Notes under the pieces: generated by a model | Databases searched by the model: none | Told to the model about the DNA's origin: nothing | The model's input: only the letters and a program-made list of their open reading frames with translations | NCBI RefSeq assembly: GCF_017641085.1 | Contig: NZ_JAEPPI010000002.1 | Coordinates: forward strand, 558,001 to 622,000 | Source: Gracilimonas sp. | Lineage (GTDB): Bacteria; Bacteroidota; Rhodothermia; Balneolales; Balneolaceae | Direction: 5' to 3' | Length of the DNA stretch: 64,000 bases | Translations under genes and position numbers: made by a program | In this document: positions 32,244 through 41,442 of the stretch, piece by piece | Position numbering within the stretch: the first letter of the stretch is position 1 | Layout: each line of letters starts with the position of its first letter

Positions 32244-34211
32244 TTAATGAGCGTTGAGGCTCACTTTTGATTCTTTAGGAAGTCCGATCTTATGAACCAG
32301 ATCTTCAAACCGCGGATCGCCTTTCAGGTTTTTTATGACGGGCAGTGTTTGTATTAAAAGGAGCGAGCCGAGTTTTTGTTTATACGCCTTATTCAGGTAC
32401 TTGAAGGCCCGGTCTTTATCGCCAAGAGCGGCATATACCATGGCATAATCCAGCGTCAGGTTTTGGTTAGGCTGGTCTTTTTCTCTTTTTTTGATGAGTT
32501 CGATACTTTCTTCCGTCCGTTTTTTATCTCCCATCAAAGCGTAAATACAGGCAAGCTGAGAGCCTCCTTTGTACTTAGAATCGATGAGGTCGATGTACTT
32601 TTTGGCGGCCCGCAAGGCTTTGTCATATTTCTTTTGGCTCATATAAACCAACGCCCTTCCTTCCAACGCAGCACGGAAAAGAGGATCTAAATCGAGTGCC
32701 TCATTAAATGAGTTCAGGGCTTTTTCATAATTGCCAACCACCCAATGGGAGCGGCCTAATTCGAGCAGTGCCGGTAGAGAAAGAGGGTCAATTTTGGCAG
32801 CTGCTTCCGCTTGTTGAAGCATCTTATCAAACCGACCGACAATCCGGTTATAAAATGACAAAGCTTGCCGGGCTTCGCTGCTGTTGGGCTCCATGGTTAT
32901 GGCCTTCCGGAAGTTGGATTCGGCTGTGTAAAAATCCCACTTAAAAAACAGGTTCACGAAACCCAGGGCAATGTAAGAGTCGGCCCGGGAATTGTTAATC
33001 TCAATAGCCTTCAGCGCATTCTTTTCTGCCTTGGTAAACGCTTTTTCGCCCGGCATATGTCCTATGGTTCCGAGGTAGGTATAGCAATTTGCAAGATAGG
33101 AGTAGGCGTTGGTGTAGGTATTGCATTCACGGATGGCTTTCTCAAAGTAGGTAATGGCTTTTTTGACAGCTTCGGGAGACCGTTTGTTCCAGTAAAAAAG
33201 CCCCTGTAAGTAATAATTATAGGCATCAATATTCTGTGTGGAAGATTCATAAAGGCGATCTTTTTCCTGTTCAGTGAAACTGTCCTCCAATCGGGTTACG
33301 ATTTTAAGAGCAATTTCGTCCTGCACCGAAAAAATATCCTTCATTTCCCCGTCAAAGTTTTCAGACCAGATATGGAAGCCATCATCAGCATTGATAAGCT
33401 GGGCGGTAACTCTGATTCGATTTCCGGCCTTGCGCACACTGCCCTCCAGAAGAGTCGCTACATTCAATTCTTTGCCAATATCGCGGACGTCTTTGGTTAC
33501 GCTCTTGTAGGCGAATACAGAGGTTCGGGAGGCAACGCGCAGGTCTTTTACTTTTGTGAGGGTGTTGATGATCTCCTCGGTGATGCCGTCACTAAAATAT
33601 TCGTTGTCTGCTTCGGAGCTGAAATTGGTAAAGGGTAAAACAGCGATGCTCTTTTGAGAACTTCCGGTCAGCTCTTCGATGTAGCTTTGTTTGGGGACTT
33701 CGAGGCCGCGATCGGCCAGGGCATAGATGCTTATAGGGATGTAGATGTTTTTAAGCTCATGTTCACCGAAAGCCTCTACGCGAATACCGGGGTGATTTTT
33801 GACTTCATCAAACACCTTCCCGGAAATCATAACCGAGCCTGTAATTCCCAGCGCCTGAACCCGAGCAGCTACATTTACAGCGTCTCCATAAATGCCTTCA
33901 TCATCGTACACCACATCCCCGATATGAATGCCAATGCGAAGGGGCACAGTCGGTTCGCTTCGAAGTACTTCCTGAATTTCTTTGGCGCAGTTTACGGCAT
34001 CCAGGGCGCTGCCAAACATGATGAGCGTGCCATCCCCATAATACTGCATCACCTGCCCGTGATACTTCAGTAAAGACTTCTCGATTACAGATCGCTGACG
34101 GTCTCTAAGCTCTTTTGCGTTCGCCTCATTATCCTGCATCATTTTTGAATAACCGACAATATCGGCAAACATGATGGCAGCGAGCAATCGTATGTTATTA
34201 GTTTTGGCCAT
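32244..34211 (-). CDS. Class III nucleotidyl cyclase with TolB-like and TPR domains
   Basis: The 655-aa protein has an N-terminal cyclase domain (about 8-165) with metal acids D17 (FADIVGYSKM) and D60 (QYYGDGTLIMF), and transition-state residues N113/R117 (AVNVAARVQ). A FlgO/TolB-like domain follows (about 185-320, SIAVLPFTNFSSEADNEYFS), then TPRs (about 325-650). Where adenylyl cyclases carry the purine-selecting Lys (4 before the second Asp) and Asp (7 before the Asn), this one has Q56 and G106. It is upstream of the PycTM-like gene. The nucleotide made is therefore open. Confidence 0.88.
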   Translation of the reverse strand: MAKTNNIRLLAAIMFADIVGYSKMMQDNEANAKELRDRQRSVIEKSLLKYHGQVMQYYGDGTLIMFGSALDAVNCAKEIQEVLRSEPTVPLRIGIHIGDVVYDDEGIYGDAVNVAARVQALGITGSVMISGKVFDEVKNHPGIRVEAFGEHELKNIYIPISIYALADRGLEVPKQSYIEELTGSSQKSIAVLPFTNFSSEADNEYFSDGITEEIINTLTKVKDLRVASRTSVFAYKSVTKDVRDIGKELNVATLLEGSVRKAGNRIRVTAQLINADDGFHIWSENFDGEMKDIFSVQDEIALKIVTRLEDSFTEQEKDRLYESSTQNIDAYNYYLQGLFYWNKRSPEAVKKAITYFEKAIRECNTYTNAYSYLANCYTYLGTIGHMPGEKAFTKAEKNALKAIEINNSRADSYIALGFVNLFFKWDFYTAESNFRKAITMEPNSSEARQALSFYNRIVGRFDKMLQQAEAAAKIDPLSLPALLELGRSHWVVGNYEKALNSFNEALDLDPLFRAALEGRALVYMSQKKYDKALRAAKKYIDLIDSKYKGGSQLACIYALMGDKKRTEESIELIKKREKDQPNQNLTLDYAMVYAALGDKDRAFKYLNKAYKQKLGSLLLIQTLPVIKNLKGDPRFEDLVHKIGLPKESKVSLNAH

Positions 34212-34296
34212 CAGTTATGGCATTGTGACTTGGTGATTTAGATAGGTTTGACCTGTATAAATATACTCAATAATTAAGCCTTAAAGAATATGGGCA

Positions 34297-37200
34297 TTAG
34301 AATAAAAATCCTGCTTTCACTGAAAACAAGGTTCCTTCTTCCGAGACACCAATACTCGAATTGATTAAAAAAGATTCAAACACATTAAACCAAATGCCTC
34401 CGCCATAGCCGGTATGCCAAAGCTCGGAATTCTCTCCCTCAAACCAAACGCGGCCCACATCAAAAAAGCCACTGATTCCCACCTTTCCGCCTAACAGGTA
34501 GTTGTAGAAATCGAAGAGCTCCACGCGCAGCTCGGTGTTATTGAAAAAGCTGGTTCTCCCCGAAAAACGACGCCCGTTGTATCCTCTTAAGTTGGTGGTG
34601 CCTCCAAGGGTATTGGCCTCGTAAAATGGAAAGTCTCCAATGTTATGGGCCGAGCCGACTCTGTTGGCGATGGTAATTTGCGGGTCAAGCCGGGGTGAGA
34701 AGTACAGCTCCAGTTCAGACTGAAGCCGGCTGAAGGTTTCGTCCGTATTCAGAACTCCCACATTTAACTCCCCATCCAGAATAAGTCGATATCCTTGTTT
34801 TGGGTTAAGGCCATTATCTAAATCAGAAAAGTGAAGGGAAGTTACCAAGCCGGTAAACCACTGTTCGTCAAAATCGCCACGTGGGATTCCCTGTGTTGGG
34901 TCGGTGACAATGTTGTTCGGGTCTTTCTCCACATTGGTACCACGCAGGTTAATACCGGCATAAAGCTCCAGGATGTTTTTTTGGATGGTCATTCCCGGTT
35001 CAATGGAGTACTGATACAGGCGGGCTCGGTAATAATTCAAAGAGCGGTCTTGCAATGTCGTTTCATTTCCGAAACCGAAAAAATTCTTATAACTCTTGGG
35101 AAATAAAAACTCCCCTTCCAATTTGACATCCCACTTTTGGATCACATCATACCAGGTTCCATTATAGCGTACGTTTGCAGCTCCGGTAAGCGGGGCGTAA
35201 TTGGCCCGCGGATAATGAACAGACGCCGGTTGCTTTCTGAAGCCATTTTGAATGATGTTCGGCCCGCCGCCCAGGAACAAACCGTCATCGTTATTGTATT
35301 CAAAAAATAGGCTGGCACGGATGGTATTCCAGCGGAAATCCTTGCTGTAATTGTAATGAATATTTTCGGCTTTGTCGTAGAGGTTTACATCGGTGTTAGA
35401 GCCTTTCGATACGGAGTTGCCATTCCTTGTATCATAAATTTCAACCTGGCGGAACAAGCCTTTACGGGAGGTTGAATCCGAGTACACATCATTTCCCGAA
35501 CCGCCGACAATCCTGATTTTGGTATTATTCTTTTCCTCTCCATTCAATCGGAAAATATCGTCATCGCCCATTCCATACAGGCGTAATTCATGGGTTTCAT
35601 TTCGGGAGAAAACACGTTCATAATATTGCTCCCGAACCTCTCCTTTTCCCGATAGCTTAAACACTTTTACCTGTATTTCATCGGCGCTAAGCACCTGCAC
35701 CTCAAATAGCTCCCGCTCGTTGCTTCCCTGAATTGAAGCCACACCGGAAATCAGTTCATAGTAGTCGGCAGCAACATCAATTATTTTGTCTCTGCGGATT
35801 TTAAACGTTCGGATGGTTTCATCTCCAAACTTCTCAAAAACCGGTGCCGGGTAGTTTCGAACGGCTTCCTCTATCACTTCATCCGTAAGGGAGTTTTTGA
35901 TGTCTTCCGCAATATCCAGCCAGTCTTTTTTGGTAAGCTGATTTGTGAACCGGCGCGTCATAGCCAGCGAGTTATTATTTAACCCTTTGAGATATCCATA
36001 GTCGTCAGAAAAATTTTGATACTGGGAAAAAGGCCCCAGCACTTTAGCCAGTGAAGGTATTACACCGGTCATGTTCATTAGTGCAATATCCCGGTCGCGT
36101 GGAATGGGTTTGTAGATTTTGCCTTTCTCGTCTTCCGGTTCAAAAGAAGCCCATCGCCATTGGTCTTCATGCCGATCCCAGTCGGCCAGTAGCATATCTA
36201 AGAGCCGGTTTTTGGCAAAAGCTTGTTGGTCCACACGATGATCTATATCATTATCCAGCTCGCGAAGTAGTTCCGTGCTGCTGAGCACTTCTTCAGTAAA
36301 TCCAACGCTGGCAACATCACTCATGTCGCCGTTGGGGCGTTCTTCAAACAGAGCAAGTTGCCCGCTTATTTCATCGGCATAGACGCCAAGCTTGGGGTCG
36401 TCCGGCACATAATAGATCTCGGGGTTGGTATGATAAGTGCCGATGGCATCTGCAAGTGTTGGGATCAACAATGCGGAATAGGGATTGATGATAGAGAACT
36501 GATCCTGGGCTAAATCCCGGGCAATGGTTTTCTTGAGTTCTTCATCCCAGATCCGGCCGGCTTCTTTGTCAACTGAGCGGAGCACAAAATCCCGGCCGTC
36601 TTCGCGTTCAAGGTGAATGGTGGTAGATTGTCCTTTCCCCCCGGTTCGTACGGGCGTTAACCCGTCTTCCACTTCGGTGATGTCAAACACAGGGAACTCA
36701 TGTTCAACCGACCAGTATTTTCGGTTATGTGCCCCAATAAAAAACTCGAACAGGCCGTTCTTACCATCATAATCATGGTTGGCAGCAGCCACTTTTGTGC
36801 TGTCGGTGTAATCAATGTCAGCCACATCCTCTATGGAATCCTGATCAGGAAAGGCCTCCTCGAAAGGGGGCTTAAGTTGGTTTCGATACAGTAATTTTCC
36901 GGTAGACCCATCTCCTTGGGGAGTCCACGCTTCCAGCCAGACAGACCCATCCCCATAATATTGAATAGTCAAAAATCCGTTTCCGGAGTGGATAAACTCA
37001 GCGCCCCGCCCGGAGGCTACATAATTCTCTTTTGTGCCGGAACCGCTGATCAGGTAATGATGATTGATGCGGGTGCCTTCCTCGCGGTGATATTGAAGGC
37101 TGTGTGCATGACCGGAAGCATATATCAAATCCTCCAGTTCATAGGTGTGAAATAAGTTCTCCAGTGCGTCCACCATTTTTGCATATTGATGATGGTGAAC

Positions 37201-38034
37201 ATCCTGTGGGTTGCCAAACACTCTGCGGTACAACGCATATAAACTCCCAAAAACGGGCGGTTTCAGGTGGGTGGAAGGAGGCAGATATCCGCCATGATTC
37301 CCATTTGTTTTTAAAGGATGGTGGGCAGCAATCAACAAATAATCATTTCGTTGCTTTTTCAGAATGTCATCCAGTTCGATAAGGATATCGCCGGCATCAA
37401 AGAGTTCATACTCTCCGGTATCGCCATATGGTTTGTCGTATTTGTGAAGCCACCACTGCGTATCTAAAACAATAAGCCGGATGTCTTCGCGAAGCCGGGG
37501 GTCGTCATTGTCGTCCAGAAGTTTAACGGATACCGGTCCAGGGAAGCCATTGTCGGGCAAAAACGTATTGCCACGATTCAGGTACGATTCCACAAAACGT
37601 TCTTGTCGCTTTACGGCCTCTACACCATCAGGTCCACCATCATCCCAGTCGTGGTTGCCGGGTATAAAAACCACACGTCCTTTAAAGTTGTCAACGGTTT
37701 TGAGCTGCTCCATTAATCGCTGCTCATAAAAAGCTCTTCGCGGATGAGCAGAGTCAGGGAGTCCATTCATGTAAATATTATCACCCAAAAATACAGCAGC
37801 ACTTCGCTCGCCGGACTTTTCAAGTTGTTGCTGAAGGAACTTCAGGTTTGGTTCCTGAACATCCAAGGAAGGGGCGCCGGCGTCACCGATCAGGAATACC
37901 CGATAGACTAAGTCATTACTGTCGGGGGGAGAAAGAGAAAAGGGGTCGCCGTCTTCCCGGTTAATATATGTTTGGCTGGCCGAACAAGAAGAAAGAAGGA
38001 AAAGGAGTAAGAGGGCGTAACACTTATTAATCAT
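34297..38034 (-). CDS. Giant lipoprotein: metallophosphatase, kinase-like middle, outer-membrane barrel
   Basis: The 1245-aa protein starts with a lipobox (LLSSCSAS). A calcineurin-type phosphoesterase follows (about 45-380; FLIGDAGAP, FLGDNIY, FIPGNHDWDDGG, AAHHPL, ASGHAHS). A middle region (about 450-770) contains LADWDRHEDQWRW (near 620) and PIPRDRDIAL (near 646), resembling the catalytic loop and metal site of CotH/FAM20-like kinases. Next is a stretch with GGSGNDVYSD (near 850), then a C-terminal beta barrel (about 890-1245) ending in FLF, as in BamA/TamA-type proteins. The phosphatase and barrel calls are firm; the kinase call is inference. It is probably an outer-membrane protein with periplasmic or surface domains. 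Confidence 0.8.
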   Translation of the reverse strand: MINKCYALLLLFLLSSCSASQTYINREDGDPFSLSPPDSNDLVYRVFLIGDAGAPSLDVQEPNLKFLQQQLEKSGERSAAVFLGDNIYMNGLPDSAHPRRAFYEQRLMEQLKTVDNFKGRVVFIPGNHDWDDGGPDGVEAVKRQERFVESYLNRGNTFLPDNGFPGPVSVKLLDDNDDPRLREDIRLIVLDTQWWLHKYDKPYGDTGEYELFDAGDILIELDDILKKQRNDYLLIAAHHPLKTNGNHGGYLPPSTHLKPPVFGSLYALYRRVFGNPQDVHHHQYAKMVDALENLFHTYELEDLIYASGHAHSLQYHREEGTRINHHYLISGSGTKENYVASGRGAEFIHSGNGFLTIQYYGDGSVWLEAWTPQGDGSTGKLLYRNQLKPPFEEAFPDQDSIEDVADIDYTDSTKVAAANHDYDGKNGLFEFFIGAHNRKYWSVEHEFPVFDITEVEDGLTPVRTGGKGQSTTIHLEREDGRDFVLRSVDKEAGRIWDEELKKTIARDLAQDQFSIINPYSALLIPTLADAIGTYHTNPEIYYVPDDPKLGVYADEISGQLALFEERPNGDMSDVASVGFTEEVLSSTELLRELDNDIDHRVDQQAFAKNRLLDMLLADWDRHEDQWRWASFEPEDEKGKIYKPIPRDRDIALMNMTGVIPSLAKVLGPFSQYQNFSDDYGYLKGLNNNSLAMTRRFTNQLTKKDWLDIAEDIKNSLTDEVIEEAVRNYPAPVFEKFGDETIRTFKIRRDKIIDVAADYYELISGVASIQGSNERELFEVQVLSADEIQVKVFKLSGKGEVREQYYERVFSRNETHELRLYGMGDDDIFRLNGEEKNNTKIRIVGGSGNDVYSDSTSRKGLFRQVEIYDTRNGNSVSKGSNTDVNLYDKAENIHYNYSKDFRWNTIRASLFFEYNNDDGLFLGGGPNIIQNGFRKQPASVHYPRANYAPLTGAANVRYNGTWYDVIQKWDVKLEGEFLFPKSYKNFFGFGNETTLQDRSLNYYRARLYQYSIEPGMTIQKNILELYAGINLRGTNVEKDPNNIVTDPTQGIPRGDFDEQWFTGLVTSLHFSDLDNGLNPKQGYRLILDGELNVGVLNTDETFSRLQSELELYFSPRLDPQITIANRVGSAHNIGDFPFYEANTLGGTTNLRGYNGRRFSGRTSFFNNTELRVELFDFYNYLLGGKVGISGFFDVGRVWFEGENSELWHTGYGGGIWFNVFESFLINSSIGVSEEGTLFSVKAGFLF

Positions 38035-38134
38035 CGGGATAAATTAGGGAACCGCATCCTAACAAAAAACCGGGAATGAAAAGGAATGTAACCGGATTAG
38101 AAGCAAGGATTAGTGAGAGGCAGGCATAAAAAAT

Positions 38135-38158
38135 CCCGCACAGGTTTTAGCTGCCGGG
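38135..38158. terminator. Imperfect hairpin with T-runs on both sides
   Basis: CCCG (38135-38138) pairs with CGGG (38155-38158) and CAG (38141-38143) with CTG (38151-38153), with a bulge. T-runs follow on both strands. It lies in the 277-nt gap between two divergent gene starts, an odd place for a terminator. It may be the remnant of a lost gene's end or a REP-like site. Confidence 0.4.
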
Positions 38159-38311
38159 CTTGTTTTTTTGAATAACTGCTTCCAATATACGGCGGAACCG
38201 GTGCCTCGACCAAATCTAATTTCTTTTCGATAACTAATAGCAACTAATAATAAATTATTTGTAGTTTAAAGGTGATAAACAGTAATCAAAATTTGATAAT
38301 TAAAAAGCGAA

Positions 38312-38725
38312 ATGCCCAAGACAGTAGGAGATTTAACGCTGTATTCGGTCGATGACCTGCATGAGCAACTCGGAATTTCAAAGATGACTTTGCGAACTTA
38401 CCTTCGGGAAGGACGAATCCGGGGGCGAAAGCTGGGGGTTAGCTGGTATGTTACGGAAGAAGCCATCCGCGAGTATTTTAATGAGCCTCAGGAGCCATCA
38501 CTCCAAACTTCAAAAAAGAAAAGTGATAAGCAGTACCGGTATATTGTGCAAGGCATTAACGACCTTGTGAGTGAAACCGAAGAATGCGAAACTATTGATG
38601 AAGTAATATCCACGCTGAAGGAACAGGCGATCATAAGCTTATTCCAGGTTCGGATTGTGGATAAAGAATCAGATGAAATCACAGAAATTATTAAAGCCAG
38701 AGAATTTTTAGAACGCCATGCTTAA
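38312..38725 (+). CDS. HTH (excisionase/MerR-like) DNA-binding protein
   Basis: The 137-aa product has an N-terminal helix-turn-helix (about 11-55; YSVDDLHEQLGISKMTLRTY then REGRIRGRKLGVSWYV) and a helical C-terminal half. The DNA-binding part is like that of excisionase-family regulators. The upstream region contains a near-palindrome ATCAAAATTTGAT shortly before the start. The stop overlaps the next gene by 8 nt, so the two are translated together. No mobile-element genes are adjacent; it is probably a chromosomal regulator. Confidence 0.75.
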   Translation: MPKTVGDLTLYSVDDLHEQLGISKMTLRTYLREGRIRGRKLGVSWYVTEEAIREYFNEPQEPSLQTSKKKSDKQYRYIVQGINDLVSETEECETIDEVISTLKEQAIISLFQVRIVDKESDEITEIIKAREFLERHA

Positions 38726-39005
38726 ACTGAAAGATACCGGATTAGAGGAATTTTCGTTTGGAGACGGACCCGATGATCAATTCTATATTTTAGTGAACAA
38801 GAAGATCAGTCCCGATGGAATAGATGTGGACAAACTAAGCAAGACCGACCCCCGGAAATTTGATCAGGTACTCTCTGATATGGGGTGTGTGCTGATGCTG
38901 AATGGAGTGGAAGTCACCGAGTTATGCATGCGTGGCGAGCTGGACAATGAAAACCTGCATGAAAGCATGTATGAGCTTGCTAAAGATGAAGGGATTATTA
39001 AATAA
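38718..39005 (+). CDS. Unknown 95-aa partner of the HTH protein
   Basis: The product is acidic and soluble (LEEFSFGDGPDDQFYILVNK; ELCMRGELDNENLHESMYE), without a recognised domain. It overlaps the 3' end of the HTH gene (ATGCTTAA), which makes co-translation very likely. Its size and acidity would fit a regulator partner, but this is a guess. It ends 18 nt before the convergent Nudix gene. Confidence 0.6.
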   Translation: MLKLKDTGLEEFSFGDGPDDQFYILVNKKISPDGIDVDKLSKTDPRKFDQVLSDMGCVLMLNGVEVTELCMRGELDNENLHESMYELAKDEGIIK

Positions 39006-39023
39006 AGCTTCCTGTTTTAGTTT

Positions 39024-39593
39024 TTAAGATAACTTGAAAGGCTCATTATTCTGCCACCACTGCCATGCCCTGAGTAAACAGATCACGGTTTTCCCATCGT
39101 TGATTTCTCCGGAGTGAACCATATTGACTGCTTCTTTGAAAGGAATACGCTGGCGGGTAACAAACTCATCCTCATCTACTTTCTGCGGAACCGGCTTCAG
39201 GTTCCAGGCCACATAGATATGGATGACTTCATCGGAATATCCGATGCCGGGGTAAAAGTGCCCGACGTAGGTGAAATCAGTTGTAGAAACGCCGGCTTCC
39301 TCCTCAAGTTCCCGCATAGCGGTAGTATCTTGCTGCTCTCCGGTATCAATTTTACCGGCAGGGACTTCCCAGAAAATCTGTTTCATGGGATATCTAAACT
39401 GGCGGATCATCATCAGGTCTCCGTTATCAAAAACTGGAACCACAGCACAGGCACCGGGATGTTTAATCCATTCCCGGGTAGAAGTCGAACCATCCGGCAG
39501 CCGGACTTCATCATAGAAAACGTGCAACAGCTTTCCGTTAAAAACTTCTTTCGATGTCAGGGTTTTCTCTACCAGTAATTTGTGCTCGTTCAT
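39024..39593 (-). CDS. Nudix hydrolase, ADP-ribose pyrophosphatase-like
   Basis: The 189-aa protein has an intact Nudix box GKIDTGEQQDTTAMRELEEE followed by AG. Upstream are WIKHPGACAVVPVF and RQFRYPMKQIFWEVPAG, as in ADP-ribose pyrophosphatases (NudF-type). It probably hydrolyses ADP-ribose or a similar nucleoside-diphosphate sugar. It is a single gene, convergent with the HTH pair and divergent from the CDP-alcohol phosphatidyltransferase gene. Confidence 0.88.
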   Translation of the reverse strand: MNEHKLLVEKTLTSKEVFNGKLLHVFYDEVRLPDGSTSTREWIKHPGACAVVPVFDNGDLMMIRQFRYPMKQIFWEVPAGKIDTGEQQDTTAMRELEEEAGVSTTDFTYVGHFYPGIGYSDEVIHIYVAWNLKPVPQKVDEDEFVTRQRIPFKEAVNMVHSGEINDGKTVICLLRAWQWWQNNEPFKLS

Positions 39594-39656
39594 GGTGGTT
39601 TTAGAGACTTAAGGACTGTAAATTTGGACAGGCAATATCGCAATTAAAAACAAGGT

Positions 39657-40250
39657 TTGGCTAATACAACCAAAAATATAGATGGCAAGAAAGTGGAGGT
39701 AACAGGACGGGTATTTACCTGGTCCAATACCATTTCGTTCAGCCGTATTTTAGTGGCCTTTCCGGTGGTATATTTACATTACCTGAATGATTTGCAGGTG
39801 AATACCGCTATTATGGTATTAATTGTATATGGAGTGATATCCGATTACCTGGATGGTTTTATTGCCCGAAAGACCGACACCATCTCAGAACTGGGCAAGA
39901 TGATTGACCCGATTGCCGATAAACTGTGTGCTCTCGTTCTGTTCGTGTACACTGTGTGGATAGGGTGGATTCCCCTTTGGTTTTTGATATTTGCAGTAAT
40001 CCGGGACAGTATGATCATGCTGGGCTCGTACTATATCAAAAAGAAATATAATAAGGTGGCCATGGCCATTATGTCCGGAAAAATTTCTGTGAACGTGTTA
40101 GCCTTGTACTGGATCGCTGTGTTTTTCTTTCCGGATGCCGGAAGCGTTCATATGTTTTTGATGGCATGTTCACTCACATTAATGATTATCTCCTGGATCG
40201 ATTACTTTAATCGCTACCGCCTGATTATGAGCGGAGCAGAATTCAATTAG
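39657..40250 (+). CDS. CDP-alcohol phosphatidyltransferase, PgsA-like
   Basis: The 197-aa membrane protein carries the catalytic signature DYLDGFIARK then GKMIDPIADK (DG-x2-AR-x8-G-x3-D-x3-D) and about five hydrophobic segments. It most resembles CDP-diacylglycerol-glycerol-3-phosphate 3-phosphatidyltransferase, the first committed step to phosphatidylglycerol. The start used is TTG at 39657, preceded by CAAGG; no earlier or nearby in-frame ATG fits. It lies 11 nt upstream of ftsY, so both are likely in one operon of membrane biogenesis genes. Confidence 0.85.
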   Translation: MANTTKNIDGKKVEVTGRVFTWSNTISFSRILVAFPVVYLHYLNDLQVNTAIMVLIVYGVISDYLDGFIARKTDTISELGKMIDPIADKLCALVLFVYTVWIGWIPLWFLIFAVIRDSMIMLGSYYIKKKYNKVAMAIMSGKISVNVLALYWIAVFFFPDAGSVHMFLMACSLTLMIISWIDYFNRYRLIMSGAEFN

Positions 40251-40261
40251 CTATTATTTAT

Positions 40262-41215
40262 ATGGGATTTCTTGAAAAATTAGGACTGAAGAAAAAAGAA
40301 AAGCTTGACGAAGGTGTTGAGAAAAGCCGCGATGGCCTGCTCAATAAAATCGGGAAGGCCTTTGTCGGGAAAGATAAAGTTGATGATGCCATTCTGGATG
40401 ACCTCGAAGAAATCCTGATTACTTCGGACGTAGGGGTTAACACCACCATCGAAATTATTAAGAAAATTGAAGCCCGGGTTGCCAAAGATAAGTATGTAAC
40501 GCAGGATGAGCTGCAGGCAATGCTCCGGGAAGAAATTGTACACCTGCTGGAAGACAATGCCCCTGATAAACCCGCAGAATTTGAAGCTGAATTCCCCATC
40601 AACCCACACGTTATTTTAGTGGTTGGGGTGAATGGAGTCGGGAAAACGACCACCATCGGAAAGCTGGCTCACCTATATAAAAAAGCAGGCAAAAAAGTGA
40701 TTTTAGGAGCTGCAGATACCTTCCGTGCGGCGGCGGTCAATCAGCTTAAAATCTGGAGCGAACGAGCGGATGTTCCCATCATCCAGCAGGGCCAAAATGC
40801 AGACCCGGCTTCCGTTGCCTACGACACGGTTGCAGCAGCTAAAGCCCGGGGAAGTGATGTTGCTTTGATTGATACAGCCGGCCGGCTTCACAACAAAAAA
40901 GCACTGATGGAAGAACTCGCTAAAATAAAGCGGGTGATGGGGAAGGTGGTGGAAGGAGCTCCCCATGAAGTGATTTTAGTACTGGATGCTTCCACCGGAC
41001 AGAATGCCATGCAGCAGGCAAAAGCGTTCACTGAAACGGTAGATATCACCGGGCTGGCTCTCACTAAATTAGATGGAACGGCTAAAGGAGGGATCGTAAT
41101 CGGAGTATCGCACGAGCTTAGCGTTCCTGTTAAATATATCGGGCTGGGTGAGAAAATCGAAGACCTTCAGGTATTTGACCGGGCCGGTTTTGTGAATGCG
41201 CTGTTTGGGGAATAA
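40262..41215 (+). CDS. ftsY: Signal recognition particle receptor FtsY
   Basis: The 317-aa protein has the SRP-GTPase N domain and G domain with P-loop GVNGVGKTTTIGKLA (about 122-136), DTFRAAAVNQL, DTAGRLHNKKALMEEL and TKLDGTAKGG. It receives ribosome-SRP complexes at the inner membrane. The acidic N-terminal A domain is short, as in many Bacteroidota. It follows the PgsA-like gene by 11 nt and ends 4 nt before a terminator hairpin. Confidence 0.97.
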   Translation: MGFLEKLGLKKKEKLDEGVEKSRDGLLNKIGKAFVGKDKVDDAILDDLEEILITSDVGVNTTIEIIKKIEARVAKDKYVTQDELQAMLREEIVHLLEDNAPDKPAEFEAEFPINPHVILVVGVNGVGKTTTIGKLAHLYKKAGKKVILGAADTFRAAAVNQLKIWSERADVPIIQQGQNADPASVAYDTVAAAKARGSDVALIDTAGRLHNKKALMEELAKIKRVMGKVVEGAPHEVILVLDASTGQNAMQQAKAFTETVDITGLALTKLDGTAKGGIVIGVSHELSVPVKYIGLGEKIEDLQVFDRAGFVNALFGE

Positions 41216-41219
41216 AAAA

Positions 41220-41240
41220 AGCCACGTTTATCACGTGGCT
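41220..41240. terminator. Bidirectional terminator between ftsY and the small minus-strand ORF
   Basis: AGCCACGT (41220-41227) and ACGTGGCT (41233-41240) form an 8-bp stem with a 5-nt loop. The T-run of seven lies on the minus-strand side; the plus side is only moderately T-rich. It therefore terminates leftward transcription best, which supports the 35-aa ORF at 41264-41371. Confidence 0.75.
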
Positions 41241-41263
41241 ATATCTTTATATATAAAGAGTTT

Positions 41264-41371
41264 TTAGCCTCCCCCTGTTTTACCTCCATCGTCTGGGTTA
41301 TCGGTGCCGTCTCCGGGCTTGTCATCGTCCACGGCATTGTTTGCCCTATTGCTGCTCAACGTATCTTTCAT
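41264..41371 (-). CDS. Possible 35-aa Gly/Asp-rich peptide
   Basis: An ATG at 41371 opens a 35-codon frame ending in TAA (41264-41266). The peptide begins MKDTLSSNRANNAVDDDKPG and ends with GGKTGGG. An A-rich leader (CAAACAAAATG) precedes it, and the best terminator tail of the region follows 24 nt after the stop on the same strand. It is divergent from the TPR-CHAT protease gene. The composition is low complexity, so it may be a spurious frame; the matching terminator is the main argument for it. Confidence 0.4.
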   Translation of the reverse strand: MKDTLSSNRANNAVDDDKPGDGTDNPDDGGKTGGG

Positions 41372-41442
41372 TTTGTTTGATTATTTCTTGTTCATCGAAA
41401 AAAAACAATATATTGGCATTAATTGCAATAATGAGAGTGTAC

